Assembly: GCA_017539905.1 (NCBI GenBank)
Contig: JAFYBZ010000041.1
Coordinates: forward strand, 1 to 64,000
Origin: Clostridia bacterium
GTDB lineage: Bacteria; Bacillota; Clostridia; TANB77; UBA1234
Direction of reading: 5' to 3'
Length of the DNA stretch: 64,000 nt
This document shows positions 42,404-51,351 of this stretch, in pieces (position 1 is the first letter of the stretch; every line of letters starts with the position of its first letter). Below the pieces are notes generated by a model, which worked only from the letters and a program-made list of their open reading frames with translations, was not told the origin of the DNA and did no database searches. Both the position numbers and the translations under genes were made by a program.

Positions 42404-44740
42404 CTACGACTTACACGCTGAAAATTTTTTTAATTTTTTTTGTTTATCATAGTCGATTTTTATTTTTTGAGTCTTATTTTTAGGATTTTGAAGTATATAA
42501 TTTGCAAATTCGTTCTCAAATTCGTTTGCAATTTCTCTTTTTATATTCCTTGCACCATATTCATTACTATATCCTTTTTCAAGAATGTAGTCTTTGAAGT
42601 TGTCAGTCACATCAGCCTTAAATCCAGCATTCTCAAGTCTTTCAAGTGATTCGTTAATTTCTAAATCTACTATCTTTTTACAATCCTCCATAGTTAATTT
42701 GTTGAAAACAATTATTCCATCTAATCTATTTAGAAACTCTGGATTAAACTGCTTCTTTGCAATAGAAAGAAAATCTTTTTTATTATTGCTTTCGCCGTTA
42801 ACACTGCCAAACCCTAGGCTTTTAGCTTGTGAAATATCTTTAGCGCCAACATTCGAAGTAAGAATAATAATGGAATTTCTAAAATTAATCTTTCTTCCTT
42901 TGGAGTCTGTTAATATTCCTTCATCAAGAATTTGTAGAAGAATGTTGAATACATCTGGATGAGCCTTTTCAATTTCATCAAATACTATAACAGAATAAGG
43001 TCTTTTTCTAACTCTATCTGTTAAAAATCCTCCATCTTCAAATCCAACATATCCCGGAGGTGCTCCTATAAGCTTAGAAACAGTGTGCTTTTCCATATAT
43101 TCTGACATATCTATCTTTATAATAGCATCTTTTGTACCATATAACGCTTTGGCTATCTCAGTACTTAAATAAGTCTTTCCGCAACCAGTTGGACCTAAAA
43201 ACATAAAGCTTCCAATTGGTCTACTTTGATTGCCAATACCAAGACTAGATTTTTTAATTGTCATTGAGATCTCTTTAATAGCCTCATCTTGACCAATAAT
43301 CTTACTACTTAAGCACTTTTCTAAATTATTTAAATCATCATAATCTTTATCAAACAGGTTACTAATTGGGATGTTAGTCATAAGTGAAATAGTCTTTTTA
43401 ACATCTTCTAATTCTAAAACAGTTTTCTTATCATCTTTCTTATTTGATGCATCTTTTTTCTCATTTTCTAGCTTTATGGCTAATTTAACATTTCCGGATT
43501 TAATTGCTTCTTCCCTTTTAGTAGAATCATCTTTCAAATTCTCAGAATTTGATTGCTTTGACTTTGCAAAAGCACATGCTTCATCCAAAACATCTATTGC
43601 TTTATCTGGAAAATATCTATCCCAAATATATCTTTTAGAATATGATACTATACTCTTTATAATACTGTCTGAAATCGAAATATTGTGAAATTTCTCATAA
43701 TTTGATTTAATTCCCTTTAGAATCAAAAATGTTTCTTCTTCACTTGGTTCTTCAACAATTACTTTTTGAAATCTTCTTTCCAAAGCTTGATCTTTTTCTA
43801 TATACTTTGTGTATTCATCAATCGTTGTAGCACCAATGATTTGAATATCGCCTCTTGCTAAGCTTGGCTTTAAAATATTTGCAGCATCTAAAGAACCTTC
43901 CGAAGAACCAGCCCCGACTATAGTATGTAGTTCATCAATGAATAATATTATATTTGGATTATCTAATGCTTCTTTGAAAATATTCTTTAATCTATCTTCA
44001 AACTCTCCTCTATACTTACTACCTGCAACAATCATTGAAACGTCTAAAGCAATTATGATTTTGTCTTTCATAAAATCTGGAACATCATTTTCAACAATCT
44101 TTTTAGCTAAATATTCAACTATTGCACTTTTTCCAACACCAGCTTCACCAACAATACATGGATTATTCTTTTGCTTTCTAGATAGAATATTAATTACTCT
44201 TTGAATTTCTTCATCTCTGCCAATTACATTTTCAATCTTTCCGTTTTGTGCAAGTTCATTAAGATTTCTACCAAATTGTGTTAAGAAAGATAATCCTTCT
44301 TCATTATCATTGTTTTCTACACTTGTAATAGACTTTCCAACCGCTGAAAAGAAATCATCATAATTTTTAATTTCTTTTTTCAAAATATTATTTGCTAAAT
44401 TATTATCTTGATTAATAATCGCAAACAATAAAAGCTCACTGCCAATCTTTTCAATCTTTAATTCTTTAGCGCTTTCAATAGCATTATTAAATACTTCCTC
44501 TAATTTTGGACTAATAAAAGCTTCAGATGTTTCCTTATCATCAGCCTTTGTAAAATATTTTTCTAAAATTTCAACTTTTATTCCAAAATCATTTAAAATC
44601 TTATATGCCACTCCAGTCTTGTTTTCGCACATACTATAAAGAATATCTTCTGTACCAACAAAACTTGAACCAATTTCTTTTGCATGTTCTTTTGCTTTTT
44701 CAATTATTGTTTGAACTAATTGTGTATAAACTGGATTCAA
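42404..44740 (-). CDS. clpC: ClpC-type AAA+ unfoldase
   Basis: The 778-residue protein has a Clp N domain (residues 1-140), AAA1 with GEAGVGKSA and ILFIDELHTIVGAG, a short middle segment with a UVR-like EEAIKSGNVKLAIKLENEKK, and AAA2 with GPTGCGKTYLSTEIAKALYG. The loop LGF in SKSLGFGSV fits ClpP docking. It unfolds substrates for ClpP. Start is TTG 44740 behind AAGGAG. Cotranscribed with the McsA-like gene 15 bases upstream. Confidence 0.92.
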   Translation of the reverse strand: MNPVYTQLVQTIIEKAKEHAKEIGSSFVGTEDILYSMCENKTGVAYKILNDFGIKVEILEKYFTKADDKETSEAFISPKLEEVFNNAIESAKELKIEKIGSELLLFAIINQDNNLANNILKKEIKNYDDFFSAVGKSITSVENNDNEEGLSFLTQFGRNLNELAQNGKIENVIGRDEEIQRVINILSRKQKNNPCIVGEAGVGKSAIVEYLAKKIVENDVPDFMKDKIIIALDVSMIVAGSKYRGEFEDRLKNIFKEALDNPNIILFIDELHTIVGAGSSEGSLDAANILKPSLARGDIQIIGATTIDEYTKYIEKDQALERRFQKVIVEEPSEEETFLILKGIKSNYEKFHNISISDSIIKSIVSYSKRYIWDRYFPDKAIDVLDEACAFAKSKQSNSENLKDDSTKREEAIKSGNVKLAIKLENEKKDASNKKDDKKTVLELEDVKKTISLMTNIPISNLFDKDYDDLNNLEKCLSSKIIGQDEAIKEISMTIKKSSLGIGNQSRPIGSFMFLGPTGCGKTYLSTEIAKALYGTKDAIIKIDMSEYMEKHTVSKLIGAPPGYVGFEDGGFLTDRVRKRPYSVIVFDEIEKAHPDVFNILLQILDEGILTDSKGRKINFRNSIIILTSNVGAKDISQAKSLGFGSVNGESNNKKDFLSIAKKQFNPEFLNRLDGIIVFNKLTMEDCKKIVDLEINESLERLENAGFKADVTDNFKDYILEKGYSNEYGARNIKREIANEFENEFANYILQNPKNKTQKIKIDYDKQKKLKKFSACKS

Positions 44741-44755
44741 TGATTTACTCTCCTT

Positions 44756-45103
44756 TTATTTTTCGAATTCTAATAATTCCTTTTGTCTTTTTATTTCTTG
44801 CTCTATTATTTCTGCTTTATCATTTTCGTTTAGTTTTTTACATATAACTAATAGTTTTTCTAATTCTATGATTTTTTCCTTAATAGTTTCTTTTGAGTTT
44901 TCAACTTTTGTTTGTACATTCTTTGTCATAACTACTTTTTTATTACTAATATCTTCTTCAATCTTTTCTTTAAGTAGCTTAACAACATGTGGCTTAAAAA
45001 CATTAAGACAATTTGGGCATCTAACTTCGCCTGTCTCTAAAAACTCTTTATATGTAAGTCCACAAACATCACAAAATAATTCTTCATCTGTAATATTATC
45101 CAT
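44756..45103 (-). CDS. McsA-like protein with one zinc ribbon and UVR motif
   Basis: The 115-residue protein has CDVCGLTYKEFLETGEVRCPNC, matching the second ribbon of McsA, and a C-terminal helix pair (LEKLLVICKKLNENDKAEII) like the UVR/McsA tail. Classical McsA has two ribbons and activates the arginine kinase McsB. Here mcsB and ctsR are absent, so it is more likely a ClpC adaptor. Promoter at 45127-45155. Confidence 0.82.
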   Translation of the reverse strand: MDNITDEELFCDVCGLTYKEFLETGEVRCPNCLNVFKPHVVKLLKEKIEEDISNKKVVMTKNVQTKVENSKETIKEKIIELEKLLVICKKLNENDKAEIIEQEIKRQKELLEFEK

Positions 45104-45126
45104 ATCAGCCCTCCTGATTTTTTCTC

Positions 45127-45155
45127 ATTATATTGCAGTAGTAAATAATTGTCTA
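45127..45155 (-). promoter_or_regulatory. Promoter of the mcsA-like/clpC operon
   Basis: -35 TAGACA (45150-45155), 17 bases, -10 TATAAT (45127-45132). No CtsR heptads or CIRCE seen around it. Confidence 0.7.
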
Positions 45156-45180
45156 CATTTATATTATCTAAAAAAAGATA

Positions 45181-45204
45181 AAAAAAGAAGCCTTAAAGGC
45201 TTCT
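45181..45204 (-). terminator. Terminator of lexA
   Basis: AGAAGCC pairs with GGCTTCT, with a T run on the minus strand. Confidence 0.8.
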
Positions 45205-45206
45205 AA

Positions 45207-45836
45207 TTATAACTTTCTAAATACACCTGCAACTTTACCTAAAATTATACATTCAGGAACAATGATTGGTTGCATGAAACTATTTTGTGGTTGTAATCTA
45301 ATATGATCTTTTTCTTTATAGAATGATTTAACTGTAGCTTCATCTCCTATCAATGCAACTACAATATCTCCATTTTCAGCAGTACTTTGTCTATTTACAA
45401 GAACTAAGTCTCCACTTAAGATACCAGCTTCTATCATACTATCACCAGTAACTTTAAGCATAAAGCTTTCTTTTCCACCAACAAAATCTACTGGAAGTGG
45501 GAAGTTTTCTTCTATATTTTCAACTGCTAATATTGGTTGTCCAGCAGTAACTCTTCCAACTATAGGAACATCAACCATTTCTTTTGAAGCAAAATATGCA
45601 GGCTCTTCTTTTCCATTTGGGTCTGTGATACGAATAGTACGTGGCTTCAAAGCCGCTTTTTGAATCAAACCTTTCTTTTGAAGTCTTGCCAAATATCCAT
45701 GAACTGTAGATGTTGAACGAAGACCTAAAGCTTGGCATATCTCTCTAACAGATGGAGCATAGCCATTCTTTTTGATTTGATCTTTAACATATGTAAGTAC
45801 TCTTAATTGTTTGTCGGTAGCCTTTTTTTGTTCCAT
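45207..45836 (-). CDS. lexA: SOS repressor LexA
   Basis: The 209-residue protein has the winged helix ([36 protein letters not shown]), the Ala-Gly cleavage site in VTAGQPI, and the catalytic Ser in [11 protein letters not shown] with the Lys in EATVKSFYK. It represses DNA-repair genes until RecA-stimulated self-cleavage. Full length and active residues are present. Confidence 0.97.
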   Translation of the reverse strand: MEQKKATDKQLRVLTYVKDQIKKNGYAPSVREICQALGLRSTSTVHGYLARLQKKGLIQKAALKPRTIRITDPNGKEEPAYFASKEMVDVPIVGRVTAGQPILAVENIEENFPLPVDFVGGKESFMLKVTGDSMIEAGILSGDLVLVNRQSTAENGDIVVALIGDEATVKSFYKEKDHIRLQPQNSFMQPIIVPECIILGKVAGVFRKL

Positions 45837-45862
45837 ATTTCAAACTCCTTTATATCAAAATT

Positions 45863-45919
45863 ACAAATGTTTGTTTCCATTTTCACTAAAATGTTATCAT
45901 ATGGAGACAAAAATGTCAA
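45863..45919 (-). promoter_or_regulatory. lexA promoter with possible LexA box
   Basis: -35 TTGACA (45914-45919), 17 bases, -10 TAACAT (45891-45896) with TGA in front. ACAAACATTTGT (45863-45874) near the start point is a partial palindrome and a weak candidate for autoregulation. Confidence 0.5.
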
Positions 45920-45936
45920 ACTAATATTTGCATTTT

Positions 45937-46695
45937 TTACTCTTCGTTTTTGACTAAATATACATTATATTTTCTTCTACCTATTTGTTTAGCATAATCT
46001 CTATCAAATACGGCATAATCAAATCTATACTTACCCTTGATTGCCCCACCAGTATCCATAGCTATTACATAGCCAAGTCCTTCTATATAGAATTCTGTGC
46101 CTAATTTCCAATATGCAGTGTCTACTGCTATAGAAACACCAGCAATAATAGGTTTTCCAGATGCTGTATATCCTAGATTATTGCCACATTCTTGAACAGA
46201 AGGAGTATAGGCTGTGCCTTCAAATTCTCCTACATACTCAAGCTTAGAATAATCTACCGCCTCAGTAACTTCTTCCGTCTTACCATAATTTTGCGGCTTT
46301 ACGCCCGCTTTAGCCGCTTCTTTTATTTGATTTTGAAGTTTAATATTTTGCTCAACTAAGTATAAATTATTCTGTGCTATTATTTCGGCTTGTTCTAGCC
46401 TTTCTAAAACATCATCTGATGCTTTTGATTTTGCTTCTTCGATTTCTTTAATTTGACTTTCAATTTGTGACTTTTGACTTTGAAGTTCTAATTGAAGCTC
46501 TGCAAGCTCTAAATCTTTTTTATCGTTCATTATCCTTAATACTACTGCTCTAATTCCAAATATAACAGCAACAATAAAAATGATAATAGCAATTATTAAT
46601 ATTATTCTTTTTCTTTTCTTCTCTTTTATTAAATCATATCTTCTATTAAAAAGAGCTTTTATTTGAGTGGCTATATCGCCAGTTCCATTACTCAA
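45937..46695 (-). CDS. Membrane protein with coiled coil and 3D domain
   Basis: The 252-residue protein has a basic cytoplasmic N-terminus, one membrane helix (about residues 28-50), a coiled coil (LAELQLELQSQKSQIESQIK) and a C-terminal 3D domain with EGTAYTPS, VAVDTAYWKLGTEFYI-like strand order, and AMDTGGAIKGKYRFDYAV. The 3D fold occurs in peptidoglycan lytic enzymes of the RpfB, YocH and MltA type. Probably a wall-remodelling enzyme tethered to the membrane. Confidence 0.85.
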   Translation of the reverse strand: MSNGTGDIATQIKALFNRRYDLIKEKKRKRIILIIAIIIFIVAVIFGIRAVVLRIMNDKKDLELAELQLELQSQKSQIESQIKEIEEAKSKASDDVLERLEQAEIIAQNNLYLVEQNIKLQNQIKEAAKAGVKPQNYGKTEEVTEAVDYSKLEYVGEFEGTAYTPSVQECGNNLGYTASGKPIIAGVSIAVDTAYWKLGTEFYIEGLGYVIAMDTGGAIKGKYRFDYAVFDRDYAKQIGRRKYNVYLVKNEE

Positions 46696-46760
46696 AATAA
46701 TTACCTCACTTTTTGACTTGTTAATCGTAATTGTAACATCTTTTATATTTAAAGTAAATT

Positions 46761-46790
46761 AAAAAGGTTGCAAAATATTTGCAACCTTTT
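46761..46790 (-). terminator. Terminator of the 46799 gene
   Basis: AAAAAGGTTGCAAA pairs with TTTGCAACCTTTT around ATA. Confidence 0.88.
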
Positions 46791-46798
46791 AATAAATT

Positions 46799-49700
46799 CT
46801 ATCCTATAAGATCTTCGATGCTTAGCTCTTCTTCATCTAATTCAACTGTTGATTGACTATCTACTTGTACAGGATCTGGCATTAATTCTTCCATGTCTAA
46901 TTCTTCTTCATTAAGCAAATAAACTGTTACAGAAACTGTTTTTCCTGTATCTATGTAACTACCGCCTTGTTTAACAGTTATATTATATGTATATGTTCCT
47001 GGTTCATCAAATCTTGCACTTCCGTTTGTGAATTGAGGTATTAAATCAGAGCTTTCTAATGCTACTAGTCCATCTGTATTTTGAACCAAGCTTGATAATG
47101 ATACTGTATCTCCAACACCAACTGTTTTATTTCCATGTACTACTAACTCTTTTACAACAATTCTTAATTGAGCTGCAACACCAGAGCCTCTTTCACTACT
47201 TGAGTTGAAATCGGCAGAGATAATTGCTTCACCTGGAGAGATTGCACTAAATGTAGTTCCGGTTCCAAAAGTATCTGTTAGTCTATTATATCCAACAATG
47301 CCTGTTGATGGACTAATTGAAGTTCCACCTAAATACATGTCTGTATAATCATATGGAATACCTGATGGAGTAAAATGGAAACTACTTAATTTTTCATTAT
47401 TAACTCCACACCATAAAACATGACTTGCAGTCCAAGTAGTATCAGAAGTTACATTAAGTGATGCCGTTATTCCCGTACTCTTATTATTATAGTAAAATTC
47501 TACTGTAGCATTCTTCAAAGAATTCTTTATCTTAACACTAGAAACAACAGTATTATTATAATCTGATATTCTCATTTTCCATTTTCCAAATTTATCATTT
47601 GGAACACCATATAGTCCTTCGCTAATGCTAAATACTTCGTTTACTTTCTTTTCTATCGTACCTCTACTTGTTGGATAATAAATTATAAGTGTATAAATAT
47701 ATTTTAATACTGCTCCGTTTTTTAAATCGTAACCATATATTACTACTGTATAGAATGATTCTCCTGTTGAAGGAGGAGTATAAACATTATTTGAGATGCT
47801 TCCTCCACCACTATTTATCTCCCAATCATATGATGATCCTAAATTGATTTGATCCAAACAACATATTGTATCAGTTTTAACTTTATCATGTTTATCAACA
47901 AAATTATTTACTGTTATAGTTGTCGATGCACTCTTATTATCATATATTTCTGGCTTTTTAGGTCTTGCTGTTATAGTTATTTCTTTGCTTCCTCTAAATG
48001 TTTTGTTAACACGAATATATTGTCCATTTAAGCTTGCTATTCCATTACCATTAACACTAATATTAAAGTCACTCATTGGTAATTGAGTATTCGTTAATAC
48101 ATCTATTATTCCCCATTCATTACCATATGCTAAATCTCTTGCTGATTGATAAGTCATTTCTCCACCCAAATCAACAAGTCCAGTATTAAACATTTTAAAT
48201 GTTATACCACCAGCATTATTCTTTAAGTAATAAACTATGCTATTCGATCTGTTTTTGTGTGTTGCTGTTATTACAACTGTTTCAGCGCCTTCTAATCCTT
48301 TTAGATTAATAGAAACCGTTCCACTTGAGCTGATTGATACTCTACTGTTATCTGTTTTAAAAGAAAATTTAGTTTCGTCTAACTTATTTCCATATTGATC
48401 TGTAATACTAAATAATGCACCACTTATAATACCTTCTGATTTGTGGTTTTCATCATACTCTGTAAAATCAATTATTCCATCCGGATAAAGTGAACCATTT
48501 CTATTTAAAACAAAATATGGATTATCATTTACATTTACTTTTATTTTTAATGTTTGACTTTTTGTTTTGTACTTATTCTTTTCTTTTGGTGTAATAGTAA
48601 ATGTAACATCTGTACTATATTTAACACTAGGGCCAATCGAAATTATTGAGCCATCATATTTAATTGCACTATTACTAGATTCGATATTAAAATCACTTAA
48701 TGGTAATCTGTTATAATTCTTTGGATTAATAATATTCAAATCAAAAGATGCATTTCGTTCTGCATATTTATCTTTGCATAGATCTAAATCTGCAACTTCA
48801 ATATTTGCACTCTTATTTTGAACTTCAAATTGAATTGCACTACTTACTACAACTTGCATCGTAGCGCTACCAGTATATTTAGAACCCGATTTAGGTGTTG
48901 CTGTTATTGTTACCGTTCCTGCATCTTTTGCTACAATATCTCCACCACTAATAAAAATCGATGATCTATCAGTACCAGATATACTATATCTGAAATTGCT
49001 TTTATCAATTGTTTTACCAGAATCATCTTTTAATGACCAATTTGAAAATCTTGTTTCACTTTCTCCTTCATAATTAGCTCTAAGAATGTCTGGACTAAAT
49101 TTAAAATTAGTTCCTCTATCTTCAACTTTTATTTGATAAACGCCATATTTATTTGCATCTGCTTTTGACGTTGCCGTAATTGTCGCAATGCCTGGCTTTA
49201 CTCCAGTTGCAAGTCCTGTCCAAGAACTAATACGTGCAACTTCTGTTGGACTTATTGACCAAGTAACTGATCTATCTTTTGCAGTTGTTGGTAAAACTGT
49301 TGCTTTATAACTTTCAACTCTTCCTGTTTCAAGTAAAACAGGTCCAGATATTGTAACCATATCTATATCTTCAACTGCATTTATTTCATCTCTAACAAAC
49401 ACATAACATGTAGCCATTTTTCCGTTGCTAGCAATTGCAGATATTCCAACTGGACTAGATCCTGTTAAAGCTTTTGCTTGTAATTGTCCGTTACCATTTA
49501 CTGAAACTTTTGATGAATCCGATGATCTCCATTCTACTGTTTTATCTGTAGCATTACTTGGTGATACAGTTGCAACTATGGTAGCTGATGATCCAATAAT
49601 CATATCTTTATATGTTGGAAGTGACACATTTTGTACTTCCACAATTTCTTCTTCTTGTTCCTCTTTCTTTAATACTTTAACATTACATGTCGCTTTTACA

Positions 49701-50332
49701 GGGTCGCCCTTATAATTATTTAATCTACAAGTTAATGTTGTAGTACCTTCTTTAATTCCTTGAATCTTAGTAGTTCCACCGCTTGTTTTAATAGTAGCAA
49801 CAGAGCTATCTCCTATACTCCATGAAAGACTTCCTGTAGCATTCTTTAAAACACCTTGTATTGAACCACTTAGCTCTCCTTCATGAACTTGTACAGTAGT
49901 TGGTTTCATTATTATATATGGTGGTGGAGGTGTTGAAGGTGCATCATTTCCAGCAGGCATTTCGGCTCCTTCAGGATATATAGTAACGCTTATACTTCTA
50001 ACAAGTCCTGGTGATTGTTTTATTCCTATTGCTATAGAAGCAGATGTTGTTGCACTAACCTTCGCCGCTGTAATAGATGAACCTGAAAATGATAATTCAG
50101 CTGAACTACCATATTTGATAGGTGTTCCTATAGCCTTCAAAATAACATTTTTCGATGTGCCTCCTCTAATATTTACATGGCTTGGTGTAGATAATAAGTA
50201 GCCTCCTGATGATGTTGTTCCATCATTTCCAGAGTCACCACTATTTGCTTTTGCCGCAAATACGCTTCCAGTAGCAAACAGAATCAGTATCAGTAGTATT
50301 AAACTGATCTTTTTAACAATAGAAGTATACAT
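46799..50332 (-). CDS. Giant Big_2 (Ig-like) surface protein A
   Basis: The 1177-residue protein has a signal peptide and a serine/glycine-rich start (SGDSGNDGTTSSGGYLLSTP), then a series of Ig-like Big_2 modules (VSLPTYKDMIIGSSATIVAT, KTVEWRSSDSSKVSVNGNGQ and others). There is no LPXTG, SLH or C-terminal helix, so attachment is unclear. The first 330 residues or so are nearly identical to protein B at 51352, also at DNA level. The remainder is unrelated or highly diverged. Probably an adhesin or S-layer-like protein. Confidence 0.88.
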   Translation of the reverse strand: MYTSIVKKISLILLILILFATGSVFAAKANSGDSGNDGTTSSGGYLLSTPSHVNIRGGTSKNVILKAIGTPIKYGSSAELSFSGSSITAAKVSATTSASIAIGIKQSPGLVRSISVTIYPEGAEMPAGNDAPSTPPPPYIIMKPTTVQVHEGELSGSIQGVLKNATGSLSWSIGDSSVATIKTSGGTTKIQGIKEGTTTLTCRLNNYKGDPVKATCNVKVLKKEEQEEEIVEVQNVSLPTYKDMIIGSSATIVATVSPSNATDKTVEWRSSDSSKVSVNGNGQLQAKALTGSSPVGISAIASNGKMATCYVFVRDEINAVEDIDMVTISGPVLLETGRVESYKATVLPTTAKDRSVTWSISPTEVARISSWTGLATGVKPGIATITATSKADANKYGVYQIKVEDRGTNFKFSPDILRANYEGESETRFSNWSLKDDSGKTIDKSNFRYSISGTDRSSIFISGGDIVAKDAGTVTITATPKSGSKYTGSATMQVVVSSAIQFEVQNKSANIEVADLDLCKDKYAERNASFDLNIINPKNYNRLPLSDFNIESSNSAIKYDGSIISIGPSVKYSTDVTFTITPKEKNKYKTKSQTLKIKVNVNDNPYFVLNRNGSLYPDGIIDFTEYDENHKSEGIISGALFSITDQYGNKLDETKFSFKTDNSRVSISSSGTVSINLKGLEGAETVVITATHKNRSNSIVYYLKNNAGGITFKMFNTGLVDLGGEMTYQSARDLAYGNEWGIIDVLTNTQLPMSDFNISVNGNGIASLNGQYIRVNKTFRGSKEITITARPKKPEIYDNKSASTTITVNNFVDKHDKVKTDTICCLDQINLGSSYDWEINSGGGSISNNVYTPPSTGESFYTVVIYGYDLKNGAVLKYIYTLIIYYPTSRGTIEKKVNEVFSISEGLYGVPNDKFGKWKMRISDYNNTVVSSVKIKNSLKNATVEFYYNNKSTGITASLNVTSDTTWTASHVLWCGVNNEKLSSFHFTPSGIPYDYTDMYLGGTSISPSTGIVGYNRLTDTFGTGTTFSAISPGEAIISADFNSSSERGSGVAAQLRIVVKELVVHGNKTVGVGDTVSLSSLVQNTDGLVALESSDLIPQFTNGSARFDEPGTYTYNITVKQGGSYIDTGKTVSVTVYLLNEEELDMEELMPDPVQVDSQSTVELDEEELSIEDLIG

Positions 50333-50519
50333 CTAAATATCTCCTCCCATTTTATGCTTAAAACTGCTAAATACATGTTTTAGATAGTATTAAGGCGACA
50401 CTAATAATAGTGCCGCCCGCCCTCATCTTTAGTTAATTAAATATTTTATCTTTTGTAAAATGCAAATCAAGAATTTGCTTATCTAATATAATAATAAATA
50501 TATATTAAAAAAAGTTCAA
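50333..50519 (-). promoter_or_regulatory. Promoter and structured leader of surface protein A
   Basis: -35 TTGAAC (50514-50519), 17 bases, -10 TATTAT (50491-50496). The leader of about 150 bases holds the hairpin GGCg-ACACTA/TAGTG-cCGCC (50393-50419) and GTATTTAGCAGTTTTA near 50354-50371. Confidence 0.55.
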
Positions 50520-50571
50520 GTTAAGTTTTTGCAAGGCTTTCAGCCATTTTTGTACTGTAACAAAAAAGCCT

Positions 50572-50600
50572 TTACGGATACGATACTTTATAGCTTTTAG
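50572..50600. repeat. Motif shared with the leader of surface protein B, copy 1
   Basis: TTACGGATACGATAC then TTTATAGCTTTTAG, about 80 percent like 56009-56037; both lie upstream of a giant surface gene. Confidence 0.45.
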
Positions 50601-50708
50601 TCTAAAAACCTGAAATATAAAATTAAATCTGGTGTAATAAAATCAGCACAAAATCCCTTATATTTCAGGATTATTTCATGAGATTTATGCTATTTTCTTT
50701 GAATTATG

Positions 50709-50737
50709 TTGACAAATTATGTAAAGTGTGATATTAT
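50709..50737 (+). promoter_or_regulatory. Promoter of the 50804 gene
   Basis: -35 TTGACA (50709-50714), 17 bases, -10 TATTAT (50732-50737) preceded by TGA. The spacer holds TTATGTAAA, as at 34919-34947. Confidence 0.78.
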
Positions 50738-50803
50738 TGGCGTGGTTCAAACACAAATACTGATATCTTGAAAGATATCCACATCAATAAGGAGGCATAT
50801 GCT

Positions 50804-51229
50804 ATGAAACGGTTTCTCACTATCTTCCTCGCAATTATGATGATTTCCACCCTGGCCCTGGCAGACGGATTTGATAATCTCAACGATATTCAGATCGCTG
50901 CCGATGACGGAAAAGACGGCACTGTTTACTACTTCATCACCCTGAATCCCCTCATCGACAATGACTGCCTGCAGAAAATCTTCTCCCCGGATGACACCTT
51001 CAAAAATCTCTCTTTGAGAGGAGTACCCGTTACCAGCTTTGAGATTATGCCCATTATGGACAGAGACGCTATGGTTATTACCCTAAGCAACAATGAGCGC
51101 TACTTCCTGGACTGTGTAAAGACGCACGGCGGCGACCATTTTGTCCTGGAAGAAAGCATCTACCAGCTCTGCAAAGCATATTTCGGCGATGAATACGATT
51201 ATTTCCCGAAAACCCCCGAAATCTTTTGA
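50804..51229 (+). CDS. Small exported protein of foreign base composition
   Basis: The 141-residue protein begins MKRFLTIFLAIMMISTLALA, a signal peptide, then a soluble acidic domain (GTVYYFITLNPLIDNDCLQK). ATG 50804 lies eight bases after AAGGAGG; the frame extends 12 codons upstream without support. It uses CGG, CTG and ACC codons unlike both giant genes around it, is on the opposite strand, and has its own promoter and terminator. No domain recognised. Confidence 0.75.
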   Translation: MKRFLTIFLAIMMISTLALADGFDNLNDIQIAADDGKDGTVYYFITLNPLIDNDCLQKIFSPDDTFKNLSLRGVPVTSFEIMPIMDRDAMVITLSNNERYFLDCVKTHGGDHFVLEESIYQLCKAYFGDEYDYFPKTPEIF

Positions 51230-51235
51230 TGCATG

Positions 51236-51265
51236 AAAAACCCTCAGTTAAAACTGAGGGTTTTT
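51236..51265 (+). terminator. Terminator of the 50804 gene
   Basis: AAAAACCCTCAGT pairs with ACTGAGGGTTTTT around four bases. Confidence 0.92.
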
Positions 51266-51351
51266 CTTTTTATCTTTAGTATCTTAATAATTTTATCTTT
51301 AGTAAATTAATTCTTTTTCATTAGTATAGTAATCTATTTTGTAAAACCTGA

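Noticed and set aside
45863-45874. Confident LexA box
   Set aside because: The site is only a partial match to GAAC-type boxes, so it is listed only as a weak part of the promoter entry.
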